Under the pieces are notes generated by a model that did not search any database, was not told where the DNA came from, and saw only the letters and a program-made list of their open reading frames with translations. 64,000 bases of DNA from Cellulomonas edaphi (GTDB lineage Bacteria > Actinomycetota > Actinomycetes > Actinomycetales > Cellulomonadaceae), in assembly GCF_030362815.1 (NCBI RefSeq), contig NZ_JAUCGR010000002.1, forward strand, positions 434,001-498,000, written 5' to 3'. Numbering within the stretch: the stretch's first letter is position 1; each line of letters opens with the position of its first letter. Below, piece after piece: positions 8,357-16,392 of this stretch. The position numbers and the translations under genes are program-made.

Positions 8357-9063
8357 CGACCACCGCGACGGAGCTCAGCACGCAGGACCTGCGCGACCTG
8401 GCCGAGCAGGCGGGCCGCGACCTGGAGGGCGCGCACCCGGTCGAGATCCTGGCGTGGGCCGCGCGCACGTTCGGGTCCGACCTGGTGGTGGCGTCGTCGA
8501 TGGGCGACGAGATCCTGGTGCACATGGCGGCGGAGGCCGCCCCGGGCGTCGACGTGATCTTCCTCGACACCGGCTACCACTTCGCCGAGACGCTGGGCAC
8601 GCGCGACTACTACGCGGAGTTCACCAACGTCTCGCTGCGCACCATCCTGCCGCTGACCACGGTCGAGCAGCAGGACGCCGAGCACGGACCGCGGCTGCAC
8701 GACCGCGACCCCAACCTGTGCTGCGCGATGCGCAAGGTCGAGCCGCTCGAGCGCGGCCTCGCGCCGTACACGGCGTGGGTCACCGGCATGCGTCGCGAGG
8801 ACGCGCCCACCCGCACCGACATCGCCGTGGTGGGCTGGGACGAGAAGCGCGGCAAGGTCAAGCTCAACCCGCTGGCGGCCTGGACGCAGGCGGACGTGGA
8901 CGCCTACGTGGAGGCGAACCACGTGGTGCTCAACCCCCTGCGCCAGATCGGCTACGCCTCGATCGGCTGCGGCCCGTGCACGCGCGCGGTCGCGCCGGGC
9001 GAGGACCCGCGCGCCGGACGCTGGTCGGGCACCTCCAAGACGGAATGCGGTCTGCACACATGA
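8353..9063 (+). CDS. cysH: Adenylyl-sulfate (APS) reductase CysH
   Basis: 236 residues. It reduces APS to sulfite and AMP. Cys123-Cys124 (NLCCAMRK) and Cys206/Cys209 (IGCGPC) are the four ligands of the [4Fe-4S] cluster that separates APS reductases from PAPS reductases, and Cys232 in the C-terminal KTECGLHT is the catalytic cysteine. The PP-loop region is VVASSMGDE. The absence of an APS kinase gene (cysC) in the operon agrees with APS as substrate. The ATG at 8353 overlaps the previous stop, and the stop overlaps cysD. Confidence 0.95.
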   Translation: MTTTATELSTQDLRDLAEQAGRDLEGAHPVEILAWAARTFGSDLVVASSMGDEILVHMAAEAAPGVDVIFLDTGYHFAETLGTRDYYAEFTNVSLRTILPLTTVEQQDAEHGPRLHDRDPNLCCAMRKVEPLERGLAPYTAWVTGMRREDAPTRTDIAVVGWDEKRGKVKLNPLAAWTQADVDAYVEANHVVLNPLRQIGYASIGCGPCTRAVAPGEDPRAGRWSGTSKTECGLHT

Positions 9064-9977
9064 CGACGACCATTTCGAGCAGCACCACCCTGACCCAGCT
9101 GGACGTGCTGGAGTCCGAGGCCATCCACGTGATGCGGGAGGTCGCGGGCGAGTTCGAGCGCCCCGTGCTGCTGTTCAGCGGCGGCAAGGACTCCATCGTC
9201 ATGCTGCACCTGGCGCGCAAGGCGTTCTGGCCGTCGCCGGTCCCCTTCACGCTCATGCACGTGGACACGGGCCACAACTTCCCCGAGGTCATCGCGTACC
9301 GCGACGCGGTGGTCGAGCGGTACGGGCTGCGGCTCGTGGTCGCCTCCGTGCAGGACGCGATCGACGACGGGCGCGTCGTCGAGCGGGCCGACGGCTCGCG
9401 CAACGCGCTGCAGACCGTGCCCCTGCTCGACGGCATCACGAGCCACCGGTTCGACGCGGTGTTCGGCGGCGGCCGGCGCGACGAGGAGAAGGCCCGCGCG
9501 AAGGAGCGGATGTTCTCCCTGCGCGACGAGTTCGGCCAGTGGGACCCGCGTCGGCAGCGGCCCGAGCTGTGGGACCTGTACAACGGCCGCCACAAGCCGG
9601 GCGAGCACGTGCGCGTCTTCCCGCTGTCGAACTGGACCGAGCTCGACGTGTGGCGCTACATCGAGCGTGAGGGCATCGCGCTCCCGGAGATCTACTACTC
9701 CCACCAGCGTGAGGTGTTCCTCCGCGACGGCATGTGGCTGGCCCCCGGGGGCTGGGGCGGGCCGCGGGGCGACGAGACGCTCGAGACGAGGACCGTGCGC
9801 TACCGCACCGTGGGCGACATGAGCTGCACCGGTGCGGTGGAGTCCGACGCCACGACGGTCGCCGACGTGATCGCCGAGGTGGGCGCGAGCCGACTGACCG
9901 AGCGCGGCGCCACGCGCGCAGACGACCGGGCCTCCGAGGCCGCCATGGAGGACCGCAAGCGTGAGGGCTACTTCTGA
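9060..9977 (+). CDS. cysD: Sulfate adenylyltransferase subunit 2 CysD
   Basis: 305 residues. This catalytic subunit of ATP sulfurylase makes APS and PPi from ATP and sulfate. The PP-loop SGGKDS is at residues 40-45, and the family signature GGGRRDEEKARAKERMFS and the C-terminal DRKREGYF are present. It pairs with CysN, whose ATG overlaps the cysD stop. Confidence 0.96.
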   Translation: MTTTISSSTTLTQLDVLESEAIHVMREVAGEFERPVLLFSGGKDSIVMLHLARKAFWPSPVPFTLMHVDTGHNFPEVIAYRDAVVERYGLRLVVASVQDAIDDGRVVERADGSRNALQTVPLLDGITSHRFDAVFGGGRRDEEKARAKERMFSLRDEFGQWDPRRQRPELWDLYNGRHKPGEHVRVFPLSNWTELDVWRYIEREGIALPEIYYSHQREVFLRDGMWLAPGGWGGPRGDETLETRTVRYRTVGDMSCTGAVESDATTVADVIAEVGASRLTERGATRADDRASEAAMEDRKREGYF

Positions 9978-11374
9978 TGACTGAACCGACGCACCACTCG
10001 CAGCGCGACCTGCTGCGCCTGGCCACGGCGGGATCGGTCGACGACGGGAAGTCCACGCTGATCGGCCGCCTGCTCTACGACACGAAGTCGGTGCTGGCGG
10101 ACCAGCTCTCCGCGGTCGAGGCCGCCACCGCGGCGCGCGGCGGGGGCCAGGTGGACCTGGCGCTGCTCACGGACGGCCTGCGGGCCGAGCGCGAGCAGGG
10201 CATCACCATCGACGTCGCCTACCGGTACTTCTCGACGGCGACGCGCGCCTTCGTCCTCGCCGACACGCCCGGCCACGTGCAGTACACGCGCAACATGGTG
10301 ACCGGCGCGTCGACGGCCGAGCTCGCGATCGTGCTGGTCGACGCGCGCAAGGGCGTGCTCGAGCAGACGCGTCGGCACGCGACCATCACCGCCCTGCTCG
10401 GCGTCCCGCACGTGGTGCTCGCCGTCAACAAGATGGACCTGGTCGACTTCGATCGGGCGACCTTCGACGCCATCGCGCGGGACTTCACCGAGTACGCGAC
10501 CGGCCTGGGCCTGAGCGACGTGGTGGCCGTGCCCCTGTCGGCGCTCGACGGCGACAACGTGGTGGACCGCTCCGCCCGCACGCCCTGGTACGCGGGGCCG
10601 ACGCTGCTGGAGCACCTCGAGGCCGTGCCCGTGCTGCGCGACCCGCACACCGAGGACTTCCGCTTCCCGGTCCAGGTGGTCATCCGCCCGCGCACCGCGG
10701 AGCACCCGGACTACCGGGGCTATGCGGGTCGCATCGCCTCGGGCGTCGTGCGCGTGGGCGACGAGCTGACGGTGCTGCCGTCGGGCAAGACGAGCCACGT
10801 GGTCGGGATCGACACCTTCGACGGGCCGCTCGACGAGGCCCACGCGCCGCTGTCGGTGACGCTGCGGCTCGCGGACGACGTCGACATCTCGCGCGGCGAC
10901 GTCCTGCTGCCCACGGGCGGCGACACCGTGGTGGGCCAGGACCTCGAGGGCACGGTGTGCTGGCTCGCCGAGCGTCGCTCGGTGCTCGGGCAGCGCCTGC
11001 TGGTGCGCATCGGCACGCGCACCGTGCGCGCGCTGCTGCGCGAGGTCAACGCGCGCCTGGACGTCGAGAGCCTCACGGTCGAGCAGTGGCGCGGGGTCGA
11101 CACCCTGCACGCCGTGGACGCGACCGACACGTCGTCGGACGCGTCTCCGCAGGCACTGACCCTGAACTCGATCGGCCGCGTCCGGGTGCGCCTGGCCGAG
11201 CCCGTGCCGCTCGACGACTACGCGACCCACCGTCGCACGGGCGGCTTCCTGCTGGTCGATCCCGCCGACGGCTCCACGCTCGCGGCGGGCATGGTGGGCC
11301 GGACGCTGCTGGACCGCCTGGTGGTGGAGGCACCGGCCGACGAGGACGACTGGATGGCCGGGGCCGGCATATGA
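9977..11374 (+). CDS. cysN: Sulfate adenylyltransferase subunit 1 (GTPase) CysN
   Basis: 465 residues, elongation-factor-like. GTP hydrolysis by this subunit drives APS formation by CysD. G motifs: GSVDDGKST (G1, residues 19-27), EREQGITIDVAY (G2), DTPGHVQY (G3) and NKMDL (G4). No APS kinase domain is fused to the C-terminus, unlike the CysNC proteins of mycobacteria. The start overlaps the cysD stop as TGATG, and the stop overlaps the next start as ATGA. Confidence 0.95.
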   Translation: MTEPTHHSQRDLLRLATAGSVDDGKSTLIGRLLYDTKSVLADQLSAVEAATAARGGGQVDLALLTDGLRAEREQGITIDVAYRYFSTATRAFVLADTPGHVQYTRNMVTGASTAELAIVLVDARKGVLEQTRRHATITALLGVPHVVLAVNKMDLVDFDRATFDAIARDFTEYATGLGLSDVVAVPLSALDGDNVVDRSARTPWYAGPTLLEHLEAVPVLRDPHTEDFRFPVQVVIRPRTAEHPDYRGYAGRIASGVVRVGDELTVLPSGKTSHVVGIDTFDGPLDEAHAPLSVTLRLADDVDISRGDVLLPTGGDTVVGQDLEGTVCWLAERRSVLGQRLLVRIGTRTVRALLREVNARLDVESLTVEQWRGVDTLHAVDATDTSSDASPQALTLNSIGRVRVRLAEPVPLDDYATHRRTGGFLLVDPADGSTLAAGMVGRTLLDRLVVEAPADEDDWMAGAGI

Positions 11375-12570
11375 CCGGACGCCACCCGCTGTGGCTCGAC
11401 CTCACGGGTCGGCTCGTGGTCGTGGTGGGCGGTGGACCCGTGGCCACCCGCCGCGCCGGAAGGCTGGTGGAGGACGGCGCGCACGTGACGGTGGTCGCCC
11501 CGGCGATCACCGAGGAGCTGGCTGCGCTCGTCGCCAGCGGCGACCTGCGCTGGGAGCCGCGCGAGTACCGCGCCGGTGACCTCGAGGACGCGTGGCTGGT
11601 GCACACCGCGACCGGCGTGCGGGCGGTCGACGACGCGGTCGCGGCCGACGCTCAGCGCGCCCGGCTGTGGTGCGTCCGGGCCGACGATGCGGCAATCTCC
11701 CCCGCCTGGAGCGCGGCGGTCGCCCGCTCGGGCGACGTCGCGGTCTCGGTCTCGGCGGGCGGCGACCCGCGCCGTGCGTCGGCCCTCCGGGCGGCGATCG
11801 GCCTGCTCCTCGACACCGGTGCGCTGCCGGTGCGTCGCCACCGGGCCGGCACCGGGCACGTGACGCTGGTCGGCGGCGGCCCGGGCGATCCGGGGCTGAT
11901 CACCACGCGCGGGCGTCGGGCGCTCGCCGAGGCCGACGTGGTCGTCGTCGACCGGCTCGCCCCGCGGTCGCTGCTCGCGGAGCTGGACCCCGAGGTGGAG
12001 GTCGTCGAGGCGGGCAAGTCCCCGCACGTGCACACGCTCACGCAGGACGAGATCAACGCGGTCCTGGTCGAGCGCGCGCAGGCCGGCCTGCGCGTGGTCC
12101 GCCTCAAGGGCGGTGACCCGTTCGTGCTGGGCCGCGGCGGCGAGGAGCTCGCCGCCTGCCTCGAGGCCGGCGTGCCCGTCGAGGTGGTGCCCGGCGTGAC
12201 CAGCGCGATCGCCGTCCCCGGCGCCGCGGGCATCCCGGTGACGCACCGCGGCGTGGCGCGGCAGTTCACCGTCCTCACCGCACACGACGCGGCTCCGGAC
12301 TGGCCGACGCTCGCACGGCTCGAGGGCACGCTCGTGCTGCTCATGGGTGTCGCGCAGCTGTCCGGCCACGCAGCCGCCCTCGTCGAGCACGGCCGCGACC
12401 CGCAGACGCCGGTCGCGGTCGTCGAGAACGGGACCCTGCCCACCCAGCGCACGACGACCGGCACGCTGGCCACGATCGGGCAGGTCGCGGCCGAGCGCGG
12501 CGTGGGCAACCCCGCGGTCGTCGTCGTCGGTGAGGTCGCGGCCCTGGCAGAGGTGCTCGGGCCGCGCTGA
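11371..12570 (+). CDS. cysG: Fused siroheme synthase (precorrin-2 dehydrogenase plus uroporphyrinogen-III methyltransferase)
   Basis: 399 residues in two parts. The first 150 or so form a dehydrogenase/ferrochelatase-like NAD-binding domain ([17 protein letters not shown], then [12 protein letters not shown]). From about residue 160 there is an SAM-dependent methyltransferase with [28 protein letters not shown] and VPGVTSAI. Together they make siroheme from uroporphyrinogen III, the cofactor needed by the sulfite reductase six genes earlier. The N-terminal part is shorter than in E. coli CysG, so iron insertion should not be assumed. Last gene of the operon. Confidence 0.92.
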   Translation: MTGRHPLWLDLTGRLVVVVGGGPVATRRAGRLVEDGAHVTVVAPAITEELAALVASGDLRWEPREYRAGDLEDAWLVHTATGVRAVDDAVAADAQRARLWCVRADDAAISPAWSAAVARSGDVAVSVSAGGDPRRASALRAAIGLLLDTGALPVRRHRAGTGHVTLVGGGPGDPGLITTRGRRALAEADVVVVDRLAPRSLLAELDPEVEVVEAGKSPHVHTLTQDEINAVLVERAQAGLRVVRLKGGDPFVLGRGGEELAACLEAGVPVEVVPGVTSAIAVPGAAGIPVTHRGVARQFTVLTAHDAAPDWPTLARLEGTLVLLMGVAQLSGHAAALVEHGRDPQTPVAVVENGTLPTQRTTTGTLATIGQVAAERGVGNPAVVVVGEVAALAEVLGPR

Positions 12571-12594
12571 ACCCTGCGACGCGCGCCCGGCCCG

Positions 12595-12609
12595 TCTGCT
12601 GACGGCAGA
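12595..12609. promoter_or_regulatory. PopR-type operator upstream of popR
   Basis: TCTGCTGACGGCAGA matches 14 of 15 positions of the perfect palindrome at 14359-14373 and has the same GAC spacer. It agrees with TCTGCC-N3-GGCAGA, which I recall as the PopR site defined in Streptomyces lividans, with one mismatch. It lies about 35 bases before the popR -10 box, a position suited to an activator. Confidence 0.7.
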
Positions 12610-12643
12610 ACGGCACGTCGGCACGTCGCGGCCCGGCCCGCGC

Positions 12644-12649
12644 TAGCGT
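12644..12649 (+). promoter_or_regulatory. -10 box of popR promoter
   Basis: TAGCGT. The transcript would start near 12656, leaving a leader with AGGAGG at 12686-12691 before the ATG at 12697. Confidence 0.5.
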
Positions 12650-12696
12650 GGCGGACACGGGCCGCCGTCGCTGTCCGCACCACGCAGGAGGTCACC

Positions 12697-13047
12697 ATGA
12701 CGATCGAGCTCACCCGTGTCGAGCCGCTGCTGCGCCGCTTGGTGGGCGCCATCCTGCGCACCCACCGCGAGGAGCAGGGCCGGACGCTGCGCGATGTCGC
12801 GGTGCAGGCCCGCGTGTCGGTCGCCTACCTGTCCGAGGTGGAGCGTGGCCGCAAGGAGGCCTCGTCGGAGGTGCTCGTCGCCATCTGCCGGGCCCTGGGC
12901 ATGCGTCTGGTCGACCTCGTGGGCGCGGCCCACGCCCAGCTGGCGGAGGCGGACGGGCGGATCGTCGTCGACCTCACCGCCGCGCCCGCCCCGCAGCTCG
13001 CCCGTCCGGCACGCGAGCCCGGCGCCGCGCTCCTGCTGGCCGCCTGA
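12697..13047 (+). CDS. popR: XRE-family regulator of clp genes (PopR/ClgR type)
   Basis: 116 residues with a helix-turn-helix at about 31-66 ([23 protein letters not shown]), the conserved core of the ClgR/PopR family of clp gene activators. It is called PopR rather than ClgR for three reasons: it faces a two-gene clpP operon, its own promoter and the clpP promoter region both carry the PopR palindrome, and the protein ends in LLLAA. Two terminal alanines are needed for ClpP1-dependent turnover of Streptomyces PopR. It is convergent with clpP, with 3 bases between the stops. Confidence 0.78.
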   Translation: MTIELTRVEPLLRRLVGAILRTHREEQGRTLRDVAVQARVSVAYLSEVERGRKEASSEVLVAICRALGMRLVDLVGAAHAQLAEADGRIVVDLTAAPAPQLARPAREPGAALLLAA

Positions 13048-13050
13048 CGC

Positions 13051-13653
13051 TCACCCCACCGGCTTGAGGGTCGAGACCACCGCGTCCGCGACACCGTAGG
13101 CGACCGCCTCGGCCGCGGTGAGGATCAGGTCCCGGTCGGTGTCCCGACGCAGCTTGTCCACGGGCTGGCCCGTGTGCCGGCTGAGCACCTGCTCCACCTG
13201 CTCGCGCAGCCGCAGGATCTCGCGCGCCTGGATCTCGAGGTCCGCCGCGGTCCCCTCCCCGCCGCCGGACGGCTGGTGCAGCAGCACGCGCGAGTGCTCG
13301 AGCACGTGCCGGTTCCCGGGTGCACCGGAGGCGAGCAGCACCGCCGCGGCGGACGCGGCCTGGCCGAGGCAGAACGTCGCGACCGGCGGCTTGATGTACT
13401 GGATCGTGTCGTACACGGCGAGCAGGGCGGTGATCGAGCCGCCCGGTGAGTTGATGTACAGGTGGATGGGCGACTCCTGGCTCTCCGAGGCCAGGTGCAG
13501 CAGCTGCGCGATCACCACGTTGGCCACGCCGTCGTCGATCTCGGTGCCCAGGAAGATGATGCGGTCGGTGAGCAGGCGGGAGTAGACGTCCGAGGCGCGC
13601 TCCCCCTGCGGACGCTGCTCGACGACCACAGGGATCGTGTACTGGCCGCTCAT
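13051..13653 (-). CDS. clpP: ATP-dependent Clp protease proteolytic subunit, second gene of the pair
   Basis: 200 residues, with no long propeptide. The catalytic triad is visible: Ser101 in [11 protein letters not shown], His126 in [11 protein letters not shown], and an Asp in the DTDRD segment. The start overlaps the upstream clpP stop as TGATG, so the two subunits are made together, as expected for a mixed ClpP tetradecamer. By context it corresponds to one of the ClpP3/ClpP4 subunits of Streptomyces; the primary clpP1P2 operon is probably elsewhere. Confidence 0.93.
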   Translation of the reverse strand: MSGQYTIPVVVEQRPQGERASDVYSRLLTDRIIFLGTEIDDGVANVVIAQLLHLASESQESPIHLYINSPGGSITALLAVYDTIQYIKPPVATFCLGQAASAAAVLLASGAPGNRHVLEHSRVLLHQPSGGGEGTAADLEIQAREILRLREQVEQVLSRHTGQPVDKLRRDTDRDLILTAAEAVAYGVADAVVSTLKPVG

Positions 13654-14267
13654 CACAGGCCCGCCCGGCGCGTGCCGTCGGGACGCACGTCGTCGAGGTG
13701 CTCGACCACCTTGTCGACGAACCCGTAGGCCAGCGCCTCGTCGGCCGTGAACCATCGGTCGCGGTCCGCGTCGCGCTCGATCGCCTCGACGGGCTGGCCC
13801 GTGTGCTCGGCGGTCAGCGCGAACATGGTCCGCTTCACGTGGGCCAGGTTCTGCGCCTGGATCGCGATGTCGACGGCGGTCCCGCCGATGCCGCCCGACG
13901 GCTGGTGCATGAGGACGCGCGCGTGCCTCATGGCGTAGCGCTTGCCGGGCGTCCCCGCGCTGAGCAGGAACTGTCCCGCGCTGGCCGCGAGACCCATGGC
14001 CAGGGTCGAGACGTCGTTGGGGATCAGGCGCATGGTGTCGTACATCGCGAGCGCCGCGCTGATCGAGCCGCCCGGGGAGTTGATGTAGAGCGCGATGTCG
14101 CGGCGCGGGTCCTCGGCGGACAGGAGCAGCAGCTGCGCGCAGATGCGGTTGGCCACGGGGTCGTCGACCTCCTGGCCCAGCACCACGATGCGCTGGTGCA
14201 GGAGTCGGGTGGACAGGTCGTCGTCGAACGGCCTGATGGTGGGTGGTGCAGAGGTACGGGCGGACAT
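13653..14267 (-). CDS. clpP: ATP-dependent Clp protease proteolytic subunit, first gene of the pair
   Basis: 204 residues. Catalytic Ser96 ([11 protein letters not shown]), His121 ([10 protein letters not shown]) and an Asp in ERDADRD (166-170) are all present, so both subunits of the pair look active. The ATG at 14267 has GGAGG 8 bases upstream. The promoter must lie in 14268-14394, which also contains the perfect PopR palindrome about 92 bases before this start. No clear TANNNT was found for this direction. Confidence 0.93.
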   Translation of the reverse strand: MSARTSAPPTIRPFDDDLSTRLLHQRIVVLGQEVDDPVANRICAQLLLLSAEDPRRDIALYINSPGGSISAALAMYDTMRLIPNDVSTLAMGLAASAGQFLLSAGTPGKRYAMRHARVLMHQPSGGIGGTAVDIAIQAQNLAHVKRTMFALTAEHTGQPVEAIERDADRDRWFTADEALAYGFVDKVVEHLDDVRPDGTRRAGL

Positions 14268-14358
14268 CGGGGCCTCCGTGTGGGTCGGACAGTGCGTCGG
14301 ACACCTCGACGTTCGCACCTGCCCGCCGTGCGCGACCCCGCGGTCTGCCTGCAGCGGA

Positions 14359-14373
14359 TCTGCCGACGGCAGA
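14359..14373. promoter_or_regulatory. PopR-type operator between clpP operon and RibD-like gene
   Basis: TCTGCCGACGGCAGA, a perfect 7-1-7 palindrome that fits TCTGCC-N3-GGCAGA exactly. It sits in the divergent region. For clpP it is far enough upstream for activation. For the rightward gene it falls between the expected -35 and -10 positions and would be more likely to repress. Confidence 0.75.
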
Positions 14374-14382
14374 CGCACGCAC

Positions 14383-14388
14383 TACGGT
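14383..14388 (+). promoter_or_regulatory. -10 box of leaderless RibD-like gene
   Basis: TACGGT, 6 bases before the GTG at 14395. No ribosome binding site precedes the start, so a leaderless message is likely. Confidence 0.55.
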
Positions 14389-14394
14389 GGCGCG

Positions 14395-15165
14395 GTGACC
14401 GGTTCTCCCCCGCTCGACGTGCTGCTCCCCCTGGACCGCGCGGGTCAGCGGCTCGAGCCGCGCGACGACGAGGACGAGCTGCTCGCGCTGTTCGGCGACG
14501 ACCCCGCCCGTCTCGTGCGGGCCAACATGATCACGACCCTCGACGGCGGCGGCACCGGCCCGGACGCCGTGACCGGCTCGATCAACGGCCCGGCGGACCT
14601 GCGCGTCTTCCAGGTGCTGCGGTCCCTGGCCGAGGTCGTGCTCGTCGGCGGCGGGACTGTCCGTCAGGAGCGGTACCGCGCCCTCGACGTCCCCAAGCAC
14701 CTGGCCGGTCAGCGCGCGCGCCGGGGCCTGCCCGAGCACATCGAGCTGGCCGTCGTCTCGCGGTCCGGCGCGCTGCCCGACGAGCTGCTCGACGCCGGCC
14801 GTCCGCCGTTCGTCGTGACCGCGCCGGGGTGCCCCGTGCTCGACCCCCTGCGCGAGCGGCTCGGGGCCGACCACGTCGTCGTCAGCGGCGGCCCGGAGGG
14901 TGTCGACCTGGCCGCGGCCCTCGACGCGCTCGCCGCCCTCGGGCTCGGCCGCGTGCTCACCGAGGGCGGCCCGAGTCTGCTCGGTCAGCTCGTCGACGCC
15001 GGGCTGGTCGACGAGCTGTGCCTGACCTGGAGCCCCGTGCTCGTGGGCGGTCCGGCGCCGCGGATCCTCGAGCATCCCGCCTGGCTGTCGCCCGCCCGCC
15101 GGCTGCGGCCGGCCCATCTGCTGCACGCGGACGGCGTGCTGCTCGGCAGGTGGCGAGCGTCCTGA
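14395..15165 (+). CDS. Pyrimidine reductase-like protein (RibD C-terminal / DHFR-like fold)
   Basis: 256 residues. NMITTLDGG near the N-terminus, [14 protein letters not shown] in the middle and [13 protein letters not shown] later are the NADPH-binding and substrate-side motifs of the RibD_C family (5-amino-6-ribosylaminouracil phosphate reductase and relatives). There is no deaminase domain, and no riboflavin genes are nearby, so the substrate is open. The start follows from the leaderless promoter at 14383. Confidence 0.82.
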   Translation: MTGSPPLDVLLPLDRAGQRLEPRDDEDELLALFGDDPARLVRANMITTLDGGGTGPDAVTGSINGPADLRVFQVLRSLAEVVLVGGGTVRQERYRALDVPKHLAGQRARRGLPEHIELAVVSRSGALPDELLDAGRPPFVVTAPGCPVLDPLRERLGADHVVVSGGPEGVDLAAALDALAALGLGRVLTEGGPSLLGQLVDAGLVDELCLTWSPVLVGGPAPRILEHPAWLSPARRLRPAHLLHADGVLLGRWRAS

Positions 15166-15188
15166 GCCGCAGTGGCTAGGCTCGACGC

Positions 15189-15674
15189 GTGACCGACACG
15201 ATCCTGGTCCTCATCGAGGACACGCTCGCCCCTGTCGACATCGAGCACCTGCTCGCGCTGCACGAGGGCGAGGTGCTCGACTACCACGTCCTGGTCCCGG
15301 CCGACTCCGACCGCCCCCTGCTCGCGACCGTGATCGACAACCTCGGCCTGGGCGAGCTCGGCGACGCCTTCGACCGCCTGCGCGGCAAGGAGCCGAGCGT
15401 CCGGGAGGCCAAGGCCACGGCCGACGAGCAGCTCGCCGCGACCCTCGCCGAGTTCGCGGCCGCCGGTCGCGAGGCGAGCGGGGAGGTCGTCGACGACGAC
15501 CCGCTCCCCGCGCTGCGCGCCGCCGCTGAGAACGGTGACGTGCGCGAGATCGCGGTGGTCACCTACCCGCACGCCTACCTCGACACGCTGCACCGGGACT
15601 GGGCCAGCCGCGCGCGCGAGGAGCTCGAGCTCCCGGTCCTGCACCTGTACTCGGGCACGTCCGAGCTGGGCTGA
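15189..15674 (+). CDS. Conserved hypothetical protein, alpha/beta
   Basis: 161 residues; I do not recognise a named family. The GTG start at 15189 is fixed by a TAGGCT box at 15177-15182 with 6 bases between. The protein begins with a beta-strand ILVLIEDT, has a charged helical middle (about 55-105), and ends with [18 protein letters not shown] and [13 protein letters not shown], reminiscent of a UspA or Rossmann-like fold. No catalytic motif is visible. Confidence 0.75.
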   Translation: MTDTILVLIEDTLAPVDIEHLLALHEGEVLDYHVLVPADSDRPLLATVIDNLGLGELGDAFDRLRGKEPSVREAKATADEQLAATLAEFAAAGREASGEVVDDDPLPALRAAAENGDVREIAVVTYPHAYLDTLHRDWASRAREELELPVLHLYSGTSELG

Positions 15675-15684
15675 CCCGCCCGGT

Positions 15685-16392
15685 TCAGCGGAGCCGGCGC
15701 CCGGCGCGCTCGATGGTGCGCCGGGCCAGGACGTCGAGCGAGTCGACGTACAGGGGGTCCGCGAGCAGGTCGGCGTCGTCCGCGACCACCGACAGCTCGG
15801 TGCAGCCGAGCACGATGGTCTGGGCGCCGCGCGCGACCAGCGCCTGCGCCACTCCGCGCAGCGCGGCGAGGTCGGCCGGCTGACCGGCCTTGACCTGGTC
15901 GTAGATCACGCGCATCACCACCGCCTGCTCGTCGTCCGTGGGGACCACCCAGGACAGGCCGCGCGCCTCCGCGGCGTGCTGGTACACCTGCGCCGCGAGC
16001 GTGCCGGACGTGGCGAGCACCCCCACCGTGCGGGTGCCCGGCCGCTGCTCGACCACCTCGGCGATGGTCTCCTCGACGATGCTCAGCACCGGCACGGACG
16101 TGGCCGCGACGACCTCGGCCGTGAAGTGGTGGGCGGTGTTGCACGGCACCACGATGAACGACACGCCCACCCGCTCGAGCGTGCGCGCGTCGGCCGCCAT
16201 CACCGGCCCCGGGTCGTCGCTGGACACACCGAGGATGTACTCGGTGCGGTCCGGGATGGTGGCGTGCTGCATGACCACCATGTCGACGTGGTCCTGGTCG
16301 CGTGCCGCCTGCGTCAGCCGCACCACCTTGTCCATGAAGTACACGGTCGCCAGCGGGCCCACGCCGCCGATCACCCCGACGGGCTCGCTCAT
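15685..16392 (-). CDS. Aspartate/glutamate racemase family protein
   Basis: 235 residues. The two catalytic cysteines are in place: Cys84 in VPCNTAHH and Cys197 in VLGCTEL, the arrangement of PLP-independent aspartate racemases. The ATG overlaps the stop of the ATP-grasp gene, so the two are coupled. The likely product is D-Asp (or D-Glu) used by that ligase for the peptidoglycan cross-bridge. It is convergent with the unknown gene at 15189. Confidence 0.88.
   Translation of the reverse strand: MSEPVGVIGGVGPLATVYFMDKVVRLTQAARDQDHVDMVVMQHATIPDRTEYILGVSSDDPGPVMAADARTLERVGVSFIVVPCNTAHHFTAEVVAATSVPVLSIVEETIAEVVEQRPGTRTVGVLATSGTLAAQVYQHAAEARGLSWVVPTDDEQAVVMRVIYDQVKAGQPADLAALRGVAQALVARGAQTIVLGCTELSVVADDADLLADPLYVDSLDVLARRTIERAGRRLR

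Noticed and set aside
14309..14330. ClgR motif (GTTCGC-N5-GCG) near the clpP start
   Set aside because: GTTCGC is present at 14311 but the GCG half at the right distance is not.
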